Assembly (NCBI RefSeq): GCF_029541745.1
Contig: NZ_CP089746.1
Span: 2,790,001-2,854,000 of the forward strand
Direction of reading: 5' to 3'
DNA length: 64,000 nucleotides
Origin: Streptomyces sp. LX-29
GTDB lineage: Bacteria > Actinomycetota > Actinomycetes > Streptomycetales > Streptomycetaceae
The notes under the pieces are model-generated. The model was not told the origin of the DNA. It worked only from the letters and a program-made list of their open reading frames with translations, and made no database searches. The position numbers were made by a program, and so were the translations under genes. Below, piece by piece: positions 1 to 7,660 of the stretch. The first letter of the stretch is position 1. Each line of letters opens with the position of its first letter.

Positions 1-861
1 CACGCAGCCCGGCCGGGTGAGGTCGATCTTGTTCCCGGTGCCGACGCAGGCGGCGATGAGATAGGTCTGCTGGGCGTAGTTGATGCCCTGGTGCACCGTG
101 ACGTTGCCGCTCTCGTCGACCTCGCACGGGTTGTTGACCGTGCACCGCTCGCCGTCCTCGTTGCCCGTGTTGTTCACGGCGACGACCTTGCCGGTGGCGG
201 CGTCGACGACGGGCGAGCCGGAGGTGCCGCCGATGGTGTTGCAGGAGGGGGTGTAGCGGACCGAGTCCTTCCAGGTCCACGAGCCCTCACGCATCCGGTA
301 CACGAAGCCGTCGATGTCGCAGGTGTAGATCCGCTTCCAGTATCCCGACACCACCTTGATGGCGGTGCCCGGCACCGGGTGGTCGGCGGAGAGGCTCAGC
401 GCGTCGATCTTGTAGCGCTGCTTGATCTGCGCGTAGGTGGAGCTCAGCTGGTACAGCGATATGTCGGTGTCGGTCATGGTGGCGTACGCGACCTTGGTGG
501 CGCGCAGCGTTCCGACGCCGCTTCCGGAGGAGTTGAGCAGGGTGAAGGACCGACTGGAGGCCCGGTCGACGATGACCTGGCCCGCGGCGGGCATCCCGCC
601 CTCCAGGCAGTGACCGTTGGACAGGACGAGGGCCGGGTCGGTGTCGACGGAGTTCGGCAGCCGCACCACCGAACCGGAACAGTTGCTCAGCGCCACCGTG
701 CCGGCGAAGTCGACGGCCTTGCCCTTGGCCTCCGCGAGCGGGGCGGCCGGGGCCCGGTCGGGGGCGGGGCTCGGGGCGACGGCCTGGGCGGTGCCCGCGC
801 CGACGAGTGAGGCGCCGGCGAGGAGCAGCGTCGCGAGCGCACCGACGAGAGGTCTCTGCAT
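1..861 (-). CDS. Secreted trypsin-like serine protease, C-terminus beyond window edge
   Basis: The frame is open from an ATG at 861 to the window edge (287 codons, 3' end missing). The start is supported by GGAG in the leader. Residues 1-28 form a signal peptide with a hydrophobic core and an AQA-type cleavage site, so the product is exported. A chymotrypsin-fold triad is readable: His84 in NGHC, Asp131 or Asp133 in TDTD, and Ser216 in GTSGSPV. Several cysteine pairs suggest disulfides. It probably cleaves proteins outside the cell. It is divergent from the secreted carboxypeptidase next door, so the two may act together in extracellular protein use. Substrate specificity cannot be read. Confidence 0.85.
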   Translation of the reverse strand, partial: MQRPLVGALATLLLAGASLVGAGTAQAVAPSPAPDRAPAAPLAEAKGKAVDFAGTVALSNCSGSVVRLPNSVDTDPALVLSNGHCLEGGMPAAGQVIVDRASSRSFTLLNSSGSGVGTLRATKVAYATMTDTDISLYQLSSTYAQIKQRYKIDALSLSADHPVPGTAIKVVSGYWKRIYTCDIDGFVYRMREGSWTWKDSVRYTPSCNTIGGTSGSPVVDAATGKVVAVNNTGNEDGERCTVNNPCEVDESGNVTVHQGINYAQQTYLIAACVGTGNKIDLTRPGCV

Positions 862-1058
862 GGGGGGTTCCTCTCCACACCGAAGTGGTTTCGGTTTTGA
901 CATGCGCATTGTTGGTCTCGGCGGGCCGTGAGGCAATCCAACGCACGGAAGGCGGACGGAAGTTGGCGGATTCCGAGCACCCCGCCACTCTTGACCCTGT
1001 CATGCCCATGGCCGAACACTGAGCGCAGTCGCACCTTTCACCCCCCTCAGGAGACCTC

Positions 1059-2405
1059 ATGCGACTTCGCATACGCGCAAGGGCCGGCAGACGCGCCACC
1101 GCGCTGGCGGCCGTGCTCGCTCTCGCGCTCGGCGCGCCGCTCGTCGCCCAGGCCGACGACTCCGACCCTGCGCCGGCGTCCCCCACGACCCGGGCCGAGG
1201 AGACGCAGCGGCAGTACGAGGTGGCGGGCCGGACCACCGCCGCCCAGCGCACCGCCATCGCCTCCACCGGCGCCTCCATCGACGAGGTGGACGCCCGCTC
1301 CCTGGTGATCACCGCCGACGCCGCCCAGGCCAGGGCGTTACGGGCGCTCGGCCACCGGTTGACCGCGCTGCCCGGGCCCCCGGCCCGTACCGGCGGCAAG
1401 GCCGTACGCCCCTTCGACTTCCCGCCCGCGGACTCGAAGTACCACACCTACGCGGAGATGACCGCCGAGATCGACGCCGCGGTCGCGAAGTACCCGAACA
1501 TCCTGAGCAAGCGCGTGATCGGCAAGTCGTACCAGGGCCGCGACCTCGTCGCCCTCAAGATCAGCGACAACGTGGGCACCGACGAGGCCGAGCCCGAGGT
1601 GCTGTTCACCCACCACCAGCACGCCCGTGAGCACCTCACGGTGGAGATGGCGCTGTACCTGCTCCGCGAGTTCACCCAGGGCTACGGGAAGGACTCCCGG
1701 ATCACCGGCGCCGTCAACGGCCGCGAGATCTGGATCGTGCCGGACCTCAACCCGGACGGCGGCGAGTACGACATCGCCACCGGCTCCTACCGCAGCTGGC
1801 GCAAGAACCGGCAGCCCAACTCCGGCTCCTCCTCGGTCGGCACCGACATGAACCGCAACTGGAACTTCAAGTGGGGCTGCTGCGGCGGCTCCTCCGGCTC
1901 CACCGGCTCCGAGACCTACCGCGGCACCGCCGCCGAGTCCGCCCCCGAGGTGAAGGTCGTCGCCGACTTCGTGCGCACCCGGGTCGTCGGCGGGAAGCAG
2001 CAGATCAAGGCGGCGATCGACTTCCACACCTACAGCGAGCTGGTGCTCTGGCCGTTCGGCTACACGTACAACGACACCGCCCCGGGCCTGACCCAGGACG
2101 ACCACGACGCCTTCGCCACCGTCGGCCGCAAGATGGCCGCCAGCAACGGCTACACCCCCGAGCAGTCCAGCGACCTCTACATCACCGACGGCACGATCGA
2201 CGACTGGCTGTGGGGCAACCAGAAGATCTTCGGCTACACCTTCGAGATGTACCCGCGCGGCGGGGGCGGCGGCTTCTACCCGCCCGACGAGGTGATCGAG
2301 CGGGAGACCGCCCGGAACCGCGACGCGGTGCTCCAACTGCTGGAGAACGCGGACTGCATGTACCGGTCCATCGGCAAGGAGCAGCAGTACTGCGCGGGTC
2401 GTTAG
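1059..2405 (+). CDS. Secreted zinc carboxypeptidase, M14 family
   Basis: 448 aa, ATG preceded by AGGAG at suitable spacing. An Arg-rich N-region and Ala/Leu-rich hydrophobic stretch (residues 1-32) form a signal peptide, followed by a propeptide-like segment to about residue 120. The M14 catalytic domain shows the zinc motif HxxE in HAREH (His188, Glu191), a third zinc ligand in DFHTYSE, Arg and Asn substrate-binding residues in [11 protein letters not shown], and the catalytic Glu in TFEMYPRG. It removes C-terminal residues from peptides outside the cell. The length fits Streptomyces M14 enzymes without an extra C-terminal domain. A strong hairpin follows the stop codon. Confidence 0.93.
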   Translation: MRLRIRARAGRRATALAAVLALALGAPLVAQADDSDPAPASPTTRAEETQRQYEVAGRTTAAQRTAIASTGASIDEVDARSLVITADAAQARALRALGHRLTALPGPPARTGGKAVRPFDFPPADSKYHTYAEMTAEIDAAVAKYPNILSKRVIGKSYQGRDLVALKISDNVGTDEAEPEVLFTHHQHAREHLTVEMALYLLREFTQGYGKDSRITGAVNGREIWIVPDLNPDGGEYDIATGSYRSWRKNRQPNSGSSSVGTDMNRNWNFKWGCCGGSSGSTGSETYRGTAAESAPEVKVVADFVRTRVVGGKQQIKAAIDFHTYSELVLWPFGYTYNDTAPGLTQDDHDAFATVGRKMAASNGYTPEQSSDLYITDGTIDDWLWGNQKIFGYTFEMYPRGGGGGFYPPDEVIERETARNRDAVLQLLENADCMYRSIGKEQQYCAGR

Positions 2406-2432
2406 GCCGCGCGTGCGCCGAACTGAATGCGT

Positions 2433-2463
2433 GAGGGCGGCCCCCGACGCGGGGGCCGCCCTC
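2433..2463. terminator. Hairpin between convergent genes
   Basis: A perfect 13-bp GC stem (GAGGGCGGCCCCC and its complement) with a 5-base loop lies between the carboxypeptidase stop and the convergent DUF397 stop, so it can terminate both. Part of it is repeated, imperfectly, beside the second DUF397 copy near 3921-3953. Confidence 0.8.
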
Positions 2464-2793
2464 CCCTTGGCGGGTGCCGGGTGGGTCAGCGAGCCAGCGT
2501 CTCGCCGCGCCCGACGGCCCCGACGAAGGACGCCCAGGCGGGCGCCTCGAAGACGAGAACCGGCCCCTTGGGGTGCTTGCTGTCGCGGACGGGGACGACG
2601 CCGGGGATGCCGTCGGCCACCTCGACGCACTCGTCCCCCGTGTTGTCGCTGTAACTGGACTTGCGCCAAGCCGATTCGGATATGCGGGTTGGACTGGTCA
2701 TCAGTACGCGTCCTTCGAGATGGAGTCGATCAGGGAGGCCGTCTCGTGCGGCGGCAGTGCCGATGCCTGGAGAAGATCGAGGCGTCGTTCGTC
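2448..2793. repeat. Direct repeat, copy 1 (DUF397 gene plus partner tail)
   Basis: About 345 bp recur at 3934-4279 with a constant offset of 1486 bases. The repeat covers the terminator edge, the whole DUF397 gene and the last ~30 codons of the upstream partner. The last 47 residues of the two DUF397 proteins are identical. The 1.14-kb unique segment between the copies carries the TPR regulator. Confidence 0.9.
2486..2701 (-). CDS. DUF397 domain protein, copy 1
   Basis: 71 aa starting MTSPTRISESAWRKSSYS, the typical DUF397 opening, with the conserved DSKHPKGP and AWASFVGAV segments. DUF397 proteins are small cytoplasmic partners of XRE/DUF5753 regulators in Streptomyces and are thought to modulate them; the mechanism is not established. 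It differs from copy 2 at about five of 71 residues, clustered at residues 8 and 19-23. Its ATG overlaps by one base (TGATG) the stop of an in-frame partner remnant, so its original translational coupling partner is gone. Confidence 0.9.
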   Translation of the reverse strand: MTSPTRISESAWRKSSYSDNTGDECVEVADGIPGVVPVRDSKHPKGPVLVFEAPAWASFVGAVGRGETLAR

Positions 2794-2808
2794 CTCCGGT
2801 TCCGCGCG
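2701..2808 (-). pseudogene. Remnant C-terminus of an XRE/DUF5753 regulator
   Basis: Reading the minus strand gives LLQASALPPHETASLIDSI followed by SKDAY and a stop. This matches the end of the intact regulator at 4187 (LLQASALPPQETASLIDSI, then LKETY). No start codon or HTH region belongs to it. It is in the same frame as the TPR gene upstream and separated from it by a single TGA at 2809-2811, so readthrough would append 36 residues. Most likely a relic of a recombination that replaced the rest of the regulator. Confidence 0.8.
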
Positions 2809-3825
2809 TCAAGCGGCGGTCAGCTGCCGTACGCGTTCGCTGAAGTCCGCCACCAGGCGGTGCTTGCCGAACGGCTTCATCCGCCGCTGGAGGTCGTGCA
2901 CCGCCTCCACCGTTCGCGAGGACTTGACCTGCCGGGACAGGGACAGCGTCCTGACGCCTGCCGCGTGCGCGGCCTCCAGGTCGTTCCTCTGGAGGTGCGA
3001 CACGGCGAGTGCCGCCTGTGACATGGCGCCGCGCCGGGCGCGCTTCTGCTTCCGGGCGTGGTCGATGGACCTCCGGGCGTGCTCCTCGGATGCATCGGCC
3101 TGTCCGAGATCGCCGAAGGTGTTCGCATGCTCGCCGTGCAGGTAGGCCGGGTCGATGAAGGCCGCCCAGTCCTGCTCTTCGTCGAGGCGGACGCTCTCGT
3201 ACACCGTTTCCGACCTGATCACGGCGGAAGCGGCGGCGCGCCTGTCCCCGAGCCTGGCCCAGGCACGCGCTTCCAGAGCCCACAGATCGGCCAGACACGC
3301 GGGAGACGCGGACTTCGCAAGCCCTGCCCGACCTGCCTGAGCCAGTCTGCGCCCTTCCTGAGGCTGCCCGAGCAACGTCGCCTGATCCGCCATTCCTGCA
3401 AGGATGTGAGCGCCCAGCGATGGGTTGTGCGACTCCTCGGCGAGTCTCAGCGACTGGATCAGGTACCGCTGCGCGGTTCCGTGTTCGCCGTTGTCGTAGG
3501 CCATCCACCCCAGCAGGTAGGTCTGTTCCGCTGCGGCTTCGCACAGGGCGCGCCGGATCTGTTCGGTGTGGGTGCGGCGCAGCAAGGGGAACACGTGGGC
3601 GTTCAGGTAGGCCGCCAGGGCCAGCCGACCCGACCCCCCGCCCTGGAAGATGTCCATCCGCTGGAAGACGCCGAACATGTTCCGTACGGCGCTCACATCT
3701 TCGAGCCGAACCCTGGCGCCGGGCACGGGCTGTTGATCGAGGGTGCTCAGCAGCCAGTCACGTGACGGCCCGATGCCCGCGACGGCGGCGAACGGCGCTA
3801 CGGCAAGGAACGTGCGGCGATCCAC
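2809..3825 (-). CDS. TPR-type regulator lacking its N-terminal HTH domain
   Basis: 338 aa, GTG start with GGGGAGG six bases upstream. The sequence begins DRRTFLAVAPFAAVAG, which in full-length Streptomyces XRE-TPR regulators normally follows an HTH domain of about 70 residues; the upstream in-frame text (GYREAVADLGRAD) looks like the missing linker. The remainder is helical with TPR-like repeats (RRALCEAAAEQTYLLGWMA, AQRYLIQSLRLAEES, ALAVSHLQRNDLEAAHAAG). No DNA-binding motif remains, so it may act only through protein contacts or be decaying. It sits between the two DUF397 repeats. Confidence 0.7.
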   Translation of the reverse strand: MDRRTFLAVAPFAAVAGIGPSRDWLLSTLDQQPVPGARVRLEDVSAVRNMFGVFQRMDIFQGGGSGRLALAAYLNAHVFPLLRRTHTEQIRRALCEAAAEQTYLLGWMAYDNGEHGTAQRYLIQSLRLAEESHNPSLGAHILAGMADQATLLGQPQEGRRLAQAGRAGLAKSASPACLADLWALEARAWARLGDRRAAASAVIRSETVYESVRLDEEQDWAAFIDPAYLHGEHANTFGDLGQADASEEHARRSIDHARKQKRARRGAMSQAALAVSHLQRNDLEAAHAAGVRTLSLSRQVKSSRTVEAVHDLQRRMKPFGKHRLVADFSERVRQLTAA

Positions 3826-3933
3826 GTCCGCCCTCCCCAGGTCGGCTACGGCTTCACGGTAGCCGTGCAGGAGGGGCTGTGCACAAGCCCCCGACCGGCC
3901 GTCCGCCGTGCGGCAGAGGCGGGCGGCCTCCGG

Positions 3934-4279
3934 CGCGGGGGCCGCCCTCCCCTTGGTGGCTGCCGGGTGGGTCAGCGGGCCAGCGTCTCGCCGCGCCCGA
4001 CCGCCCCGACGAAGGACGCCCAGGCGGGCGCCTCGAAGACGAGAACCGGCCCCTTGGGGTGCTTGCTGTCGCGGACGGGGACGACGCCGGGGATGCCGTC
4101 AGCTACCTCTACGCATTCGCCTCCGTTGCCGTAGCTGTAGCTGGACTTGCGCCAGGCGGATTCAGGTATGCGGGTTGGGCTGGTCATCAGTACGTTTCCT
4201 TCAAGATGGAGTCGATCAAGGAGGCCGTTTCTTGCGGCGGCAGTGCCGATGCCTGGAGAAGATCGTAGGCGCGGTTCGC
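3934..4279. repeat. Direct repeat, copy 2 (DUF397 gene plus partner tail)
   Basis: Second copy of the ~345-bp repeat at 2448-2793. Here it is in its native setting, with the complete XRE/DUF5753 gene upstream. Recombination between the copies would delete the TPR gene. Confidence 0.9.
3972..4187 (-). CDS. DUF397 domain protein, copy 2
   Basis: 71 aa, MTSPTRIPESAWRKSSYS opening and the same conserved C-terminal half as copy 1. The ATG at 4187 overlaps the TGA of the XRE/DUF5753 gene (TGATG), so the two are translationally coupled. This is the usual Streptomyces pair, in which the small DUF397 protein accompanies and probably modulates the regulator. Confidence 0.92.
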   Translation of the reverse strand: MTSPTRIPESAWRKSSYSYGNGGECVEVADGIPGVVPVRDSKHPKGPVLVFEAPAWASFVGAVGRGETLAR

Positions 4280-5014
4280 CTCGGTGACGTCTTCCCTTTC
4301 GACGAGCAGGTAGCCCTTCGGGACGGCATCCACGTGCACGACGTCGGCGCCCTCATCGAACGACAGGACTGTGAACGGGCCGCACCAGCAGGAGTAGGCA
4401 CTCTTCGCTTCCGGCACGATCTGGACCATGTGAGGCGGGGTTTCCGCCAGGTCGCGAAGCCGTTTGAGCTGCTCTCGCATGATGCGGGCATCGCCGATCG
4501 TTCGCTTGAGGATCACCTCATCAAGGATGATCCAGAGCGCTGGCGGGACCTCGCGGGCGAGGATGCGCTGCCGCTCCATGCGCGCTGTCACAAGGTCCTC
4601 GACGTTGCTCGCGCGGGCTGCACTGAAGATGGCTCGGGCGTAGTCCTCCGTCTGCGCGATCCCGGGGACAAGTTGGCAGTGGAACATGCGGATGGCCGAC
4701 GCATTGCCCTCCAGCTCGACGTACTTGCGGAACCACGGCGGGTACGCGTAGCGCAGCACGAGAGGTGCCAGCCTGGCGAACCGGCCGCCCGAGTGCGGGA
4801 ACAACCGATCACAGGCTTCGGCGAAGTCCAGCGTGGGCACGCGCTGGCCCGCTTCGATCTTCGCGACGAGCGAGTACCCGCAGTGCGCTTCCTTGCCCAG
4901 CTCCTGCCGGGACAAGCCGTTCCGCTCGCGCTCCAGGCGTACCTCGGCACCGAAGTGCGCCAGTGGTGAGGAAGTCGGGTCACTCGGGTTTACGTAGTCA
5001 CTCTCGACGCTCAA
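4187..5014 (-). CDS. XRE-family regulator with DUF5753 domain
   Basis: 275 aa from a TTG at 5014. This start is preferred because GGGGAG lies five bases upstream; a GTG at 5098 would place the beginning inside the promoter region. Residues ~20-80 form an XRE helix-turn-helix (GAEVRLERERNGLSRQELGK then LVAKIEAGQRVP). Residues ~95-270 are the DUF5753 ligand or partner domain (IRMFHCQLVPGIAQTEDYAR, RMERQRIL, VQIVPE). It is coupled to a DUF397 gene. Targets are unknown; such pairs often affect development or antibiotic production. The divergent small-gene operator region lies directly upstream. Confidence 0.9.
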   Translation of the reverse strand: MSVESDYVNPSDPTSSPLAHFGAEVRLERERNGLSRQELGKEAHCGYSLVAKIEAGQRVPTLDFAEACDRLFPHSGGRFARLAPLVLRYAYPPWFRKYVELEGNASAIRMFHCQLVPGIAQTEDYARAIFSAARASNVEDLVTARMERQRILAREVPPALWIILDEVILKRTIGDARIMREQLKRLRDLAETPPHMVQIVPEAKSAYSCWCGPFTVLSFDEGADVVHVDAVPKGYLLVEREDVTEANRAYDLLQASALPPQETASLIDSILKETY

Positions 5015-5204
5015 CAGAACTCCCCTTGCGCTTTGGACGGTTGAGCCAGTCCAGCTTCTCCCTCTAGCGAGCGTACGCGCAGCGCGCAACGCTTGCACTA
5101 CACACAGTCACATCCGCCTCAATGGGGCGCCGGGACGCAGAAGACCCCGGCGACCGTGCAGCCGGTCCCGGGGCGTGGCCATCAACTTCAAGGGAGTTGA
5201 CGAC

Positions 5205-5336
5205 GTGAGAGACCATATCCGAACGATCCTCGAACCGCTGCTGGGCTTGCTTCTGCCCTCGTCCGGCCGGCACCGCGCCAGCGGACCCCGGCATGCCATG
5301 CCGCGCCGTATGCGGGTAGCGGCGGTGGTCCGGTGA
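5205..5336 (+). CDS. Small basic protein, 43 aa, unrecognised
   Basis: Begins GTG at 5205 with AAGGGAG about nine bases upstream and reads MRDHIRTILEPLLGLLLPSS, then an Arg/His-rich tail. The first half could form one amphipathic or hydrophobic helix. Its stop overlaps the start of the next gene (GTGA), which is good evidence for translation. It heads a three-gene coupled cluster divergent from the XRE regulator. Function unknown. Confidence 0.6.
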   Translation: MRDHIRTILEPLLGLLLPSSGRHRASGPRHAMPRRMRVAAVVR

Positions 5337-5692
5337 GCGAGCAGCGACAGGACAGGGACCAGGAGCAGGACCACCCCAGCCTCGCCGATCTCGGTCGGCG
5401 CGGGGACGATCTGGCCGAGCGGATCCGCCGCCACCTGGGGCCCCAGAGCGGCGCGCGGCGCGTCACGTATCGGTTTCGGGAGCACACCATCGGCCTGGAC
5501 CGCCGGCCGGAGGCCGAACCGCACTCGTTCACCATGCAGTGCGCGGACTGCGGGGACCACAGCGCGCCGCACGACAGTGGTGAGGGCGGCACGGAATGGG
5601 CCGTGGCGCACCTGAAGGCCCACCCCGGACACCTCGCCTATCGGGAGATCATCACGCGTCCATACCGGTTCGAGCCGGGGGTGTGGCGGTGA
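5333..5692 (+). CDS. Small protein resembling Streptomyces DUF7848-type proteins
   Basis: 119 aa, GTG start in the GTGA overlap with the 43-residue gene. The second half reads RYRF-like text, then MQCADCGDHSAP and WAVAHLKAHPGHLAYREI: a CxxC pair with downstream histidines that looks like a small zinc-binding knuckle. Similar short proteins accompany XRE/DUF397 genes in Streptomyces; the assignment to that family is from memory and uncertain. It is coupled in turn to the next gene by a GTGA overlap. Confidence 0.65.
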   Translation: MSEQRQDRDQEQDHPSLADLGRRGDDLAERIRRHLGPQSGARRVTYRFREHTIGLDRRPEAEPHSFTMQCADCGDHSAPHDSGEGGTEWAVAHLKAHPGHLAYREIITRPYRFEPGVWR

Positions 5693-5949
5693 GCCTGCCG
5701 TCGTCGCGCTGGCGCATCGGGCCCGCGCCCGAACGACGTCCGAGCCGCACCGAAGAGGGCGACGTCACGATGTCGTTCCCGATCAGCCACGCGGGGAAGC
5801 CCGTCGCCGTGGCGCCGCTGACGCTCACGGCCGCCGAGGCGGAGCAGCTCCACGCGGCGCTGTGCCACGCCCTGGCCGGGCACCCGCCGCCCGACGACGC
5901 ACCCGCCTGCCGCCAGCCGTACGGGCGGACCGTCGTCCGCTGGCCGTAG
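5689..5949 (+). CDS. Small hypothetical protein, third gene of coupled cluster
   Basis: 86 aa from a GTG at 5689 that overlaps the preceding stop by four bases. No known domain recognised. The middle segment LTLTAAEAEQLHAALCHALAG is a predicted helix, and the C-terminus ends GRTVVRWP. The chained GTGA overlaps of the three genes indicate one transcript and equal expression. Function cannot be inferred beyond its association with the divergent XRE/DUF397 pair. Confidence 0.6.
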   Translation: MSLPSSRWRIGPAPERRPSRTEEGDVTMSFPISHAGKPVAVAPLTLTAAEAEQLHAALCHALAGHPPPDDAPACRQPYGRTVVRWP

Positions 5950-6062
5950 CGGCTACCGGCCGCCCGTCTCGCCGCGTGGCGAAGGCGGGCGGCCCCGCAC
6001 CGGGCCGCTCGGTGTCGCCCGGGGGCCGCCGGAACCGCGCTCCCGCGCGGGCGGGACCGCCG

Positions 6063-6092
6063 TTGACCTGGCACTTGCCGGGATGTTAGACA
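6063..6092 (+). promoter_or_regulatory. Candidate promoter of the D-amino-acid deaminase gene
   Basis: TTGACC (6063-6068) and TAGACA (6087-6092) are separated by 18 bases. The transcript would begin near 6100, just before two overlapping palindromes, so a bound regulator would block initiation or elongation. Inferred from sequence only. Confidence 0.45.
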
Positions 6093-6107
6093 GCCATAAG
6101 CGACACA

Positions 6108-6133
6108 TGCAATGACCGTTGCACAAGGTGCAA
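6108..6133. promoter_or_regulatory. Overlapping palindromic operator upstream of deaminase
   Basis: TTGCACAAGGTGCAA (6119-6133) is a perfect palindrome. It shares its left half-site with TGCAATGACCGTTGCA (6108-6123), whose TGCAA/TTGCA arms are also inverted. Three alternating TTGCA half-sites at regular spacing suggest cooperative binding of a dimeric repressor or activator. The regulator is not next door and is not identified. Confidence 0.6.
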
Positions 6134-6156
6134 TTCAGCTCTTATGGGAGGCTCCC

Positions 6157-7536
6157 TTGGCCGCCGCGCACTCCGCCGGGCACTCCGCCGCGCACTCCAC
6201 CGAGAAGCCCGCGGACGACGGCGACGCGCAGCGCGTCGCCCGGCTGGCCGGCGCCCTGGCCGACACCCGGGTGGACCACCGCTTCAAGGGGCTCCCGCCG
6301 AACGCCGACGGGCTGACCGTCGGGGAGCTCGCCGCCGAGCGTCGCTCGCTGTTCAGCGGCGGCTTCACCACCCCCGTGCTGGCCCTGTCCGCCGAGGCGC
6401 TGGAGCACAACCTGGCGCTGATGGAGACCTACGCGGAGCGGCACGAGCTCGCCTTCGCCCCGCACGGCAAGACCACCATGGCGCCCGAGCTGTTCGCGCG
6501 TCAGCTGGAGCGGGGCGCCTGGGGCATCACCGCCGCCGTCCCGCACCAGGTGCGCGTCTACCGCGCCTTCGGGGTGCGGCGGATCTTCCTCGCCAACGAG
6601 GTGGTGGACGCGGCGGCCCTGCGCTGGCTGGCGGCGGAGCTCGACGCCGACCCCGACTTCCGCTGCATCCTCTACGTCGACTCGGTGCGCGGCGTCGAGC
6701 TGATGGACGCCGCGCTGCGCGAGGCCGCCGCCCGGCGCCCGGTCGAGGTGGTCATCGAGCTGGGCGCGGGCGAGGTCGCGCGCACCGGCGTGCGCACCGA
6801 GGCGGAGGCCACGGCGGTCGCGGCCGCGGTGGCGGCAGCGCCCACGCTGCGGCTGGTGGGCGTCGCCGGGTACGAGGCCCAGGTGCCGCAGGCCGACGGC
6901 GAGCGGGTGCGGGCCTGGCTGCGCCGGCTGGTCGCGCTCGCCGCCGACCTGGACAAGGCGGGCCACTTCGCGGAGCTGGACGAGCGGGACGAGATCGTCG
7001 TGAGCGCGGGCGGCAGCGAGTGGTTCGACGCGGTCGCGGACGTCTTCGCCGAGATCCCCGCCCTGTCCCGCCCGGTCTTCAAGCTGCTGCGGTCCGGCGC
7101 GTACATCTCCCATGACGACGGCCACTACAAGGAGCAGACGCCCTTCAACCGGGTCCCGGAGGAGGGCGCCCTGCACCCGGCCTTCCGGCTGTGGGCGCAG
7201 GTGATCTCCCGGCCCACCGCGGAGCAGGCGTTCGTCAATGCGGGCAAGCGGGACGTCGCGTACGACCTGCACCTGCCCGAGCCGCGGCTGGTGCGCTCCG
7301 CGCGGACCGGCGAGGTGCGCCCGGCCACCGGCATCACCGTCAGCGGCCTCTCGGACCAGCACGCCTGGCTGCGCATCGAGGAGGGCGCGGAGGAGGCGGC
7401 CGGGGCGGAGCTGGAGGTCGGCGACTGGGTGGCCCTCGGCCTGTCGCACCCGTGCACGACCTTCGAGAAGTGGCCGCTGATCCCGCTGGTGGAGGCGGAC
7501 GGCACGGTGACGGACTACATCCGCACCTTCTTCTGA
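6157..7536 (+). CDS. PLP-dependent D-amino-acid deaminase / D-serine dehydratase-like (alanine racemase N-terminal fold)
   Basis: 459 aa from TTG at 6157, chosen because GGGAGG lies five bases upstream. The in-frame ATG at 6112 lies inside the palindromic operator and lacks a ribosome site. The N-terminal PLP barrel shows APHGKTTMAPELF, with the Lys expected to bind PLP, then GAWGITAAVPHQ and FLANEV. The C-terminal domain carries GLSDQHAWLRIEEG and the likely metal ligands HPC near the end (GLSHPCTTFEKW). The family dehydrates or deaminates D-serine/D-threonine-type substrates in the cytoplasm. A relic of an N-acyl-D-amino-acid deacylase follows, supporting a former D-amino-acid catabolic operon. 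Confidence 0.85.
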   Translation: MAAAHSAGHSAAHSTEKPADDGDAQRVARLAGALADTRVDHRFKGLPPNADGLTVGELAAERRSLFSGGFTTPVLALSAEALEHNLALMETYAERHELAFAPHGKTTMAPELFARQLERGAWGITAAVPHQVRVYRAFGVRRIFLANEVVDAAALRWLAAELDADPDFRCILYVDSVRGVELMDAALREAAARRPVEVVIELGAGEVARTGVRTEAEATAVAAAVAAAPTLRLVGVAGYEAQVPQADGERVRAWLRRLVALAADLDKAGHFAELDERDEIVVSAGGSEWFDAVADVFAEIPALSRPVFKLLRSGAYISHDDGHYKEQTPFNRVPEEGALHPAFRLWAQVISRPTAEQAFVNAGKRDVAYDLHLPEPRLVRSARTGEVRPATGITVSGLSDQHAWLRIEEGAEEAAGAELEVGDWVALGLSHPCTTFEKWPLIPLVEADGTVTDYIRTFF

Positions 7537-7614
7537 TTCTTCCGCCGCGCTCCGTGCCCTCCGGGGCGCACCGGCCGCCGCCGGGGCGCCCCGGCGGCCT
7601 CCGGCCCTCGCGAC

Positions 7615-7656
7615 GGCATCCCGGCTCCCGCGGAGGCGTCCGGGAGCCGGGGTGCC
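7615..7656 (+). terminator. Hairpin after deaminase gene
   Basis: A 16-bp stem with one G-U pair and a 10-base loop (arms at 7615-7630 and 7641-7656) follows the deaminase stop and sits just before the deacylase remnant. No T-run follows, as is common in Streptomyces. Confidence 0.65.
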
Positions 7657-7660
7657 GTCC

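Noticed and set aside
287..1447. Open frame on the minus strand spanning the protease and carboxypeptidase promoters
   Set aside because: Crosses the intergenic region and both signal peptide regions; no ribosome site and Arg-rich composition.
5015..5098. Upstream GTG start for the XRE/DUF5753 gene
   Set aside because: The added 28 residues are not conserved-looking, and a good ribosome site precedes the TTG at 5014.
6112..6156. ATG at 6112 as deaminase start
   Set aside because: It lies within the palindromic operator and has no ribosome site; TTG 6157 has GGGAGG at ideal spacing.
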